From an uncultured Selenomonadales bacterium (GTDB taxonomy: Bacteria; Bacillota; Clostridia; Christensenellales; QALW01): a stretch of 10,231 bases of DNA. Position 1 is the stretch's first letter, and each line of letters opens with the position of its first letter. The stretch is taken from assembly GCA_905200615.1 (NCBI GenBank), contig CAJKLB010000057.1, forward strand, positions 1-10,231, written 5' to 3'. A program made the translations under genes and the position numbers. Shown one piece after another: positions 6,009-10,231 of the stretch. The notes under the pieces are model-generated. The model saw only the letters and a program-made list of their open reading frames with translations, searched no databases and was not told the origin of the DNA.

Positions 6009-8639
6009 ATGTCGAAAAAGTATGTATACCTTTTCAGCGAAGGCAATGCCACCATGCGTAATCTTCTTGGCGGCAAGGGCGCAAACCTTGCGGAAATGAC
6101 AGGCCTCGGTCTGCCGGTGCCGCAGGGTTTTACCATCTCAACTGAGGCCTGTACCCAGTACTATGAAGACGGGCAGCAGATCAATGATGAGATTCAGGCA
6201 CAGATCATGGAGTATATCGAAAAGATGGAGGGCATTACCGGCAAAAAGTTTGGTGATAAAGAAAATCCTCTTCTTGTTTCGGTTCGTTCCGGTGCACGCG
6301 CTTCTATGCCGGGTATGATGGATACTATTCTTAACCTTGGCTTGAATGAAGAAGTTGTTGAGGTTATTGCCAAAAAATCCAATAATCCCAGATGGGCATG
6401 GGATTGCTACAGAAGATTTATCCAGATGTATTCTGACGTGGTTATGGAAGTAGGCAAAAAATATTTTGAACAGCTCATCGACCAGATGAAAGAGAAAAAG
6501 GGCGTTGAGCAGGACGTTGACCTTACCGCCGATGATTTAAAAGAATTGGCCAATCAGTTTAAAGCTGAATATAAAAACAAAATCGGTGCGGATTTCCCCA
6601 CTGATCCGAAAGAGCAGCTGATGGGCGCGATTAAGGCCGTTTTCCGTTCATGGGACAACCCCCGCGCTAATGTATACCGTCGTGATAACGACATTCCTTA
6701 TTCATGGGGAACAGCGGTTAACGTACAGATGATGGCTTTCGGAAATATGGGTGATACCTCCGGTACGGGCGTTGCGTTTACGCGCAATCCTGCAACGGGT
6801 GAGAAGAAGCTGTTTGGTGAGTTCCTGATGAATGCTCAGGGTGAAGACGTTGTTGCCGGTGTACGCACACCTCAGCATATTGACGAACTGAAAAAAGTTA
6901 TGCCCGAAGTATATGATCAGTTTGTGGGAATCTGTGATACTTTGGAAAAGCATTATAGAGATATGCAGGATATGGAGTTTACCATTGAAGACAGAAAACT
7001 TTATATGCTTCAGACCAGAAACGGGAAGAGAACCGCGGCGGCAGCTTTAAAAATTGCCTGTGATCTTGTTGATGAAGGCATGATTACCGATAAAGAAGCC
7101 GTTTGCATGATTGATCCCAGAAACCTTGACGCGTTACTGCATCCGCAGTTTGATGCCAAAGCATTAAAGGAAGCTGTTCCCATGGCAAAAGCTTTAGCCG
7201 CATCTCCCGGCGCTGCCTGCGGTAAGATTGTATTTACTGCTGACGATGCGAAAGCATGGGCTGCAAGGGGTGAAAAGGTTGTACTGGTTCGCTTGGAGAC
7301 AAGCCCGGAAGATATTGAAGGCATGAAAGCTTCGCAGGGAATTTTGACAGTTCGCGGTGGCATGACTTCTCATGCGGCGGTTGTTGCCCGCGGCATGGGT
7401 ACTTGCTGTGTAAGTGGTTGCTCAGCCATTAATATGGATGAAGAAAATAAAAAGTTTGTGCTTGCCGGAAAGACTTTCGTTGAAGGCGATTATATTTCTA
7501 TTGACGGATCCACCGGCAATGTATATGAGGGAATTATTCCTACGGTAGACGCTTCCATCAGCGGCGAATTCGGACGGATTATGGAGTGGGCCGATAAATA
7601 TAAGAAACTGATTGTAAGAACAAACGCGGATACGCCCCGAGATGCGAAACAGGCCTATGAGCTCGGCGCGCAGGGTATCGGTCTTTGCCGTACCGAACAT
7701 ATGTTCTTTGAAGGCGACAGAATTGCTGCCATCCGTGAGATGATTTGCTCTGACACGGTTGAACAGAGAGAAAAAGCTCTTGAAAAACTGCTTCCTATGC
7801 AGCAGGGCGACTTTGAAGCTATTTACGAGGCCATGCAGGGTTATCCGGTTACGATTCGTTTCTTGGATCCTCCGCTGCATGAGTTCGTACCGACAGAGGA
7901 AAAGGATATTGAAGCTTTAGCGGCTGCACAGGGAAAAACAGTAGAACAGATTAAGGCCATTATTGCTTCTCTGCATGAGTTTAATCCCATGATGGGACAT
8001 CGTGGCTGCCGTTTGGCGGTAACGTATCCTGAAATCGCGAGAATGCAGACAAAAGCGGTTATCCGTGCGGCATTAAAGGTACAGGCTGCTCATTCAGAGT
8101 GGACGATTGTTCCTGAAATTATGATTCCTCTTGTAGGCGAAGTAAAAGAGCTTGCCTATGTGAAGAAAATTGTTGTTGAAACCGCGGATGCTGAAATTAA
8201 AGCGGCCGGCAGCAGCTTAAAATATAAGGTTGGTACTATGATTGAAATTCCCAGAGCTGCTCTTACAGCGGATGAGATTGCAAAAGAAGCCGAGTTCTTC
8301 AGCTTCGGCACCAATGACCTTACTCAGATGACATTCGGCTTCAGCCGTGATGATGCCGGTAAGTTCCTGGAAGCTTATTATGATAAGAAGATTTATGAGA
8401 ATGATCCTTTTGCCAAGCTTGATCAGGTTGGCGTAGGAAAACTCGTAAAAATGGCTGTAGAGCTTGGACGTGCTACCCGCCCCGACATTAAATTAGGTAT
8501 CTGCGGAGAACATGGCGGAGATCCTTCCACGGTGATGTTCTGTCATAAAATTGGCCTTACGTATGTTTCCTGCTCACCTTTCCGTGTGCCGATTGCGCGT
8601 CTTTCTGCTGCACAGGCTGCTATTAAGGATATGGAATAA
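6009..8639 (+). CDS. ppdK: Pyruvate, phosphate dikinase
   Basis: PPDK reversibly converts pyruvate, ATP and phosphate to phosphoenolpyruvate, AMP and pyrophosphate; in anaerobic Clostridia it often works in glycolysis as a PPi-linked partner or replacement of pyruvate kinase, in the cytosol. The 876-residue protein is nearly the length of the C. symbiosum enzyme (874). The N-terminal ATP-grasp domain shows GGKGANLAEM (21-30) and SVRSGARASMPGMM (91-104). The central swivelling domain has the phosphocarrier His455 in GGMTSHAAVVARGMG. The C-terminal PEP/pyruvate barrel has Arg561 in LCRTEH and the catalytic Cys832 in CGEHGGDP. His455 and Arg561 fall at the same numbers as in C. symbiosum. The start is fixed by AGGAGG at 5997-6002, six bases before ATG. 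Its promoter and terminator make it a single-gene unit. No PDRP-type regulatory kinase gene is in the window. Confidence 0.98.
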   Translation: MSKKYVYLFSEGNATMRNLLGGKGANLAEMTGLGLPVPQGFTISTEACTQYYEDGQQINDEIQAQIMEYIEKMEGITGKKFGDKENPLLVSVRSGARASMPGMMDTILNLGLNEEVVEVIAKKSNNPRWAWDCYRRFIQMYSDVVMEVGKKYFEQLIDQMKEKKGVEQDVDLTADDLKELANQFKAEYKNKIGADFPTDPKEQLMGAIKAVFRSWDNPRANVYRRDNDIPYSWGTAVNVQMMAFGNMGDTSGTGVAFTRNPATGEKKLFGEFLMNAQGEDVVAGVRTPQHIDELKKVMPEVYDQFVGICDTLEKHYRDMQDMEFTIEDRKLYMLQTRNGKRTAAAALKIACDLVDEGMITDKEAVCMIDPRNLDALLHPQFDAKALKEAVPMAKALAASPGAACGKIVFTADDAKAWAARGEKVVLVRLETSPEDIEGMKASQGILTVRGGMTSHAAVVARGMGTCCVSGCSAINMDEENKKFVLAGKTFVEGDYISIDGSTGNVYEGIIPTVDASISGEFGRIMEWADKYKKLIVRTNADTPRDAKQAYELGAQGIGLCRTEHMFFEGDRIAAIREMICSDTVEQREKALEKLLPMQQGDFEAIYEAMQGYPVTIRFLDPPLHEFVPTEEKDIEALAAAQGKTVEQIKAIIASLHEFNPMMGHRGCRLAVTYPEIARMQTKAVIRAALKVQAAHSEWTIVPEIMIPLVGEVKELAYVKKIVVETADAEIKAAGSSLKYKVGTMIEIPRAALTADEIAKEAEFFSFGTNDLTQMTFGFSRDDAGKFLEAYYDKKIYENDPFAKLDQVGVGKLVKMAVELGRATRPDIKLGICGEHGGDPSTVMFCHKIGLTYVSCSPFRVPIARLSAAQAAIKDME

Positions 8640-8670
8640 TTTAGATTTCATAGAGCACAACATAAAAAAT

Positions 8671-8701
8671 ATCCTTCTGAGAAATCGGAAGGATTTTTTT
8701 T
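8671..8701 (+). terminator. Intrinsic terminator of ppdK
   Basis: ATCCTTC (8671-8677) pairs with GAAGGAT (8688-8694) around a 10-nt loop and is followed by eight T (8694-8701). It begins about 30 bases after the ppdK stop codon. Confidence 0.85.
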
Positions 8702-8702
8702 G

Positions 8703-8731
8703 TTGAAAAATCAAAATAATTGTGTTATATT
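8703..8731 (+). promoter_or_regulatory. Promoter of the DUF975-family gene
   Basis: TTGAAA (8703-8708) and TATATT (8726-8731) are separated by 17 bases, starting just beyond the T-run of the ppdK terminator. The start point would fall near 8738, next to the palindrome at 8740-8755, and the leader would be about 50 bases. Confidence 0.65.
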
Positions 8732-8739
8732 TTGCTTAC

Positions 8740-8755
8740 AGAATATTAATATTCT
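8740..8755. promoter_or_regulatory. 16-bp perfect palindrome at the predicted start point, possible operator
   Basis: AGAATATTAATATTCT reads identically on both strands. It lies 8 bases after the -10 box, so a bound repressor dimer would block the promoter. No regulator gene is nearby, and in AT-rich DNA such a palindrome can arise by chance, so the operator role is inference. Confidence 0.35.
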
Positions 8756-8786
8756 ACAAATAAGTTGTGTTTTTTGGGGATAGGAT

Positions 8787-9414
8787 ATGAACAGATTGGC
8801 ATTAAAATCAGCGGCTAGAGAGCAAATTAAAGGTAAGATAGGAATTCTTTTTGTCATTAATTTAATCATTAGTATACTATCAGGGATATTAGGGTTAGTG
8901 TTTAAATTAATTCCTTTCGGCGGTTTAGTTTCTTCTATTATAATTACACCTGCGTTTATTCTGAGCTTGCTACGTATTGATCTAAATATAGTTGTCGGAA
9001 ATCAGCCTACTGTAGGGGATTCTCTTTATGGGTTTGATGATTTTTGGTCAGCTTTTAAGGTTAATTTTTTAAGTGGTTTATTTACTTTCCTTTGGTCATT
9101 GCTGTTTATAATCCCCGGAATCGTTAAGGCGTATTCATATTCGATGTCTCTTTATATATTAGCTGAAAAAAGGAAAACCGGCCTTAGAGTGCATTAAAGA
9201 ATCCGAAGCTATGACGAATGGACATAAAATGGATTTGTTTGTATTGTCTCTCTCTTTTATTGGATGGATGCTTGCTTGCATTGTAACTTTGGGTATAGCT
9301 GGTATTTGGGTTGTTCCTTATATGAGAGTAACGTTCGCAAATGCGTATCAAAGCTTAAAACCGATTGCTTCAGCAGAAGAACAACCGAGTATTGAAACAC
9401 CCGCTACGGAATAA
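8787..9414 (+). pseudogene. DUF975-family integral membrane protein, split by a +1 frameshift
   Basis: Two adjoining frames are halves of one protein. The first (8787-9197) starts MNRLALKSAAREQIKGK and holds hydrophobic segments (about residues 18-40, 45-62 and 95-112) plus IPGIVKAYSYSMSLYILAE, a hallmark of the DUF975 family; it then runs out in an unrelated tail. The second, whose ATG at 9211 is internal, carries the continuation NGHKMDLFVLSLSFIGW and GIWVVPYMRVTFANAYQSL, also typical. Deleting one A from the A6 tract at 9166-9171 joins them through AEKGKPALECIKESEAM into 208 residues, a normal family length. GGGGA at 8776-8780 supports the start. These are cytoplasmic-membrane proteins of unknown function. 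The split may be a real mutation, a variable homopolymer or a sequencing error; as read, the product lacks its last membrane segment. The window shows no third explanation such as a standard -1 slippery shift. Confidence 0.85.
9166..9171 (+). other. A6 homopolymer, site of the frameshift
   Basis: In GCTGAAAAAAGGAAAACC the six A leave the upstream frame reading to a stop at 9195-9197. With five A the reading continues into the downstream half of the DUF975 protein. This is a one-base gain relative to the inferred intact gene. Confidence 0.75.
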
Positions 9415-9636
9415 TTCTCTTTTACAGGATACTATTCTGCAGAGAAGCTAAGTAAGTTTGATGCGCTTAGGAAAAATTTAAAATTATTTTATTGAGACCT
9501 TGCAACAGTCAAACTGGAAGGTCTCTGTCTATTCGAATAGTTACGAAAATCTCTTAAAATTAGAATTTCTCGATAGGTTAAAATCAGTTGCAAATAACAA
9601 TTTTTATAAATAAATGATGGACTTTATAATAACATA
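9415..9636. other. AT-rich intergenic stretch, no gene seen
   Basis: This stretch has stops in all frames and no family-like translation. It contains the hairpin at 9494-9525, a weak CTAAG...CTTAG pairing (about 9448-9470) and a 12-bp palindrome CTATTCGAATAG at 9529-9540. The rest is low-complexity AT-rich DNA. Confidence 0.6.
9494..9525 (+). terminator. Hairpin after the DUF975 gene, probable weak terminator
   Basis: GAGACCTT (9494-9501) pairs perfectly with AAGGTCTC (9518-9525), and an inner CAGT/ACTG stem (9506-9509 with 9513-9516) extends it, closed by CAA-type loop bases. The downstream tract TGTCTATTCG is only partly T-rich, so termination may be inefficient. It lies about 80 bases after the gene and is the only candidate terminator there. 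Confidence 0.45.
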
Positions 9637-9664
9637 TTGAAAAATTTTTCATTATTAATATAAT
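9637..9664 (+). promoter_or_regulatory. Predicted promoter of a short orphan transcript
   Basis: TTGAAA (9637-9642) and a perfect TATAAT (9659-9664) are 16 bases apart. A 12-bp palindrome GAAAAATTTTTC (9639-9650) overlaps the -35 box and spacer. The surrounding DNA is very AT-rich, so chance resemblance is possible, but an intrinsic terminator about 145 bases downstream in the same direction supports it. Confidence 0.45.
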
Positions 9665-9683
9665 TGAATAAAAAGAGAGATGA

Positions 9684-9791
9684 GGACTGTTAGCGCAGTA
9701 TAACGGTAGCAATGCCAAGGAACAGTTAAATGTACAGGTCCGCCGCTATGACATTTGTTTTGACGTGCTGAAGATGAGTGAAAAGCATTAA
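9684..9791 (+). pseudogene. Short orphan protein-like fragment, 35 codons
   Basis: The frame is open from just after a TGA (9681-9683) to TAA at 9789-9791, with no ATG, GTG or TTG near its beginning. The translation includes KEQLNVQVRRYDICFDVLK and ends MSEKH, which has the composition of real protein and sits in DNA richer in GC than its flanks. I do not recognise the family. It may be the C-terminal remnant of a lost gene, or it may be a chance frame inside a small RNA, since a promoter lies just upstream and a terminator overlaps its stop codon. Confidence 0.3.
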
Positions 9792-9815
9792 GCCTATAGG
9801 CACTTACGCTTTTTT
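9781..9815 (+). terminator. Intrinsic terminator of the orphan transcript
   Basis: The paired segments are AAAAGC (9781-9786) with GCTTTT (9808-9813), TAAG (9789-9792) with CTTA (9803-9806), and CC with GG around a TATA loop. Small internal mismatches separate them. Six T (9810-9815) follow. The stop codon of the open fragment lies within the stem, a common layout for terminators that close a transcript. Confidence 0.6.
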
Positions 9816-9910
9816 GCCTGTTAACGGCCTGCTATACGGATCGCGTCGAAGAGTCCGCGTCTCTTCCGTTGCCTGCGGCCAACAGTAGAGAACGGAACTC
9901 CCGGAATCAT
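9816..9910. other. GC-rich island with competing hairpins
   Basis: This roughly 95-base stretch is clearly richer in GC than the AT-rich DNA on either side. GAAGAG (9848-9853) can pair with CTCTTC (9861-9866), and TTCCGTT (9864-9870) with AACGGAA (9891-9897); the two stems exclude each other. CGCGTC occurs twice (9842-9847 and 9856-9861). Stops occur in the plus frames and the minus-strand frame across it looks like no known protein. Origin unknown: it may be mobile-element debris or structured RNA. Confidence 0.35.
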
Positions 9911-10231
9911 CAAAACAAAAGTTTTTAGTGGTGAATGGTTGTGCCCGCGTCAGAAGAAATAATGTTTTATGAATCTCTAACCAGTGAGAATAATATTTCG
10001 GATTCAAGAAATCGTGATGAGTTCACACTTTTTTATAATTATATATTCGTTTGATAACTTCAAAAAACAATTTACTGTTCACAGCAGAAAAAAACAATCC
10101 CTATGCGCCCACTACCTTGGAAGTCTTCGACTGATTATATTAAGGCTTTCACCCGGCACAGTGCGCTTTTTTCATTAATGTAGGTTTGTCAATGATGTGT
10201 TACAGATTGGGGAAAGAAAAAAGAATATCAT
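9911..10231. other. No gene identified to the right edge
   Basis: Only short frames with biased, non-family-like translations are present. A frame from GTG 9984 to 10178 has no ribosome binding site and a low-complexity translation. No promoter with both boxes, no repeat and no tRNA-like fold was found. The final purine-rich GGGGAAAGAAAAAAG could be a ribosome binding site for a gene starting beyond the window, but this cannot be judged here. Confidence 0.5.

Noticed and set aside
7422..7880. 152-residue antisense frame inside ppdK
   Set aside because: It lies opposite a fully conserved enzyme domain; its translation has the composition of a shadow frame and no upstream signals.
9160..9180. 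Programmed -1 ribosomal frameshift at the A6 tract
   Set aside because: A -1 shift leads to a TAG within a few codons; the downstream half needs a +1 shift, and no supporting structure or rare-codon stall site is evident.
9684..9760. tRNA gene, suggested by GTTAGCGCAGTATAACGGTAGC resembling a D-arm
   Set aside because: The D-stem does not close, there is no T-arm GGTTCGAATC-like sequence at the expected distance, and no acceptor stem forms.
9804..10007. 67-residue minus-strand frame
   Set aside because: No recognisable domain, no clear RBS, and it spans the GC-rich structured island and the terminator end.
9984..10178. 64-residue plus-strand frame from GTG
   Set aside because: No RBS or promoter, low-complexity hydrophobic/basic translation, no family resemblance.

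Overview
The window looks like chromosomal DNA from a low-to-mid-GC Firmicute, most likely a Clostridia (Oscillospiraceae/Lachnospiraceae-like, probably gut-associated). The reasons are the era–yqzL-like–recO gene order, a pyruvate phosphate dikinase whose catalytic residues fall at the same numbers as the Clostridium symbiosum enzyme, AGGAGG-type ribosome binding sites, consensus sigma-A promoters and short hairpin-plus-T-run terminators. The species assignment is inference.

Left end (1-275): no convincing gene. It holds four tandem 20-bp repeats (35-114) that resemble the multiply repeated end of an IS21-type insertion sequence. Two strong hairpins follow, with T-runs only on the minus strand. 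The second hairpin, a perfect 15-bp inverted repeat, ends exactly where the next reading frame begins.

276-2162: the C-terminal 628 residues of a GH94 glycoside phosphorylase or cyclic beta-1,2-glucan synthase-like protein. The catalytic barrel and its DWND motif are intact, but the beginning of the protein is missing and there is no ribosome binding site. I read it as a gene decapitated by a rearrangement at the left-end element. A terminator closes it.

2248-5904: a housekeeping operon with its own perfect promoter: a YgiQ-type radical SAM protein, Era GTPase (ATGA overlap), a 38-residue YqzL-like protein and RecO (TTG start, overlapping yqzL). Era acts in 30S ribosome maturation and RecO in recombination repair; the shared transcript is a conserved Firmicute arrangement, except for YgiQ in front.

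5912-8701: ppdK, a single-gene unit with its own promoter, a strong RBS and a terminator. It interconverts pyruvate and PEP in central carbon metabolism.

8703-9414: a DUF975-family membrane protein gene with its own promoter and a palindrome at the predicted start point. It is split by one extra base in an A6 tract; removing one A restores a 208-residue family-like protein.

9415-10231: AT-rich, with no confident gene. It contains a compact promoter-to-terminator cassette (9637-9815) that would make an RNA of about 145 nt. This overlaps a short protein-like open fragment (9684-9791). A GC-rich, structure-prone island (9816-9910) follows. No complete new defence or metabolic system is visible; the left-end junction and the 9637-9910 block are the parts least explained by known genes.
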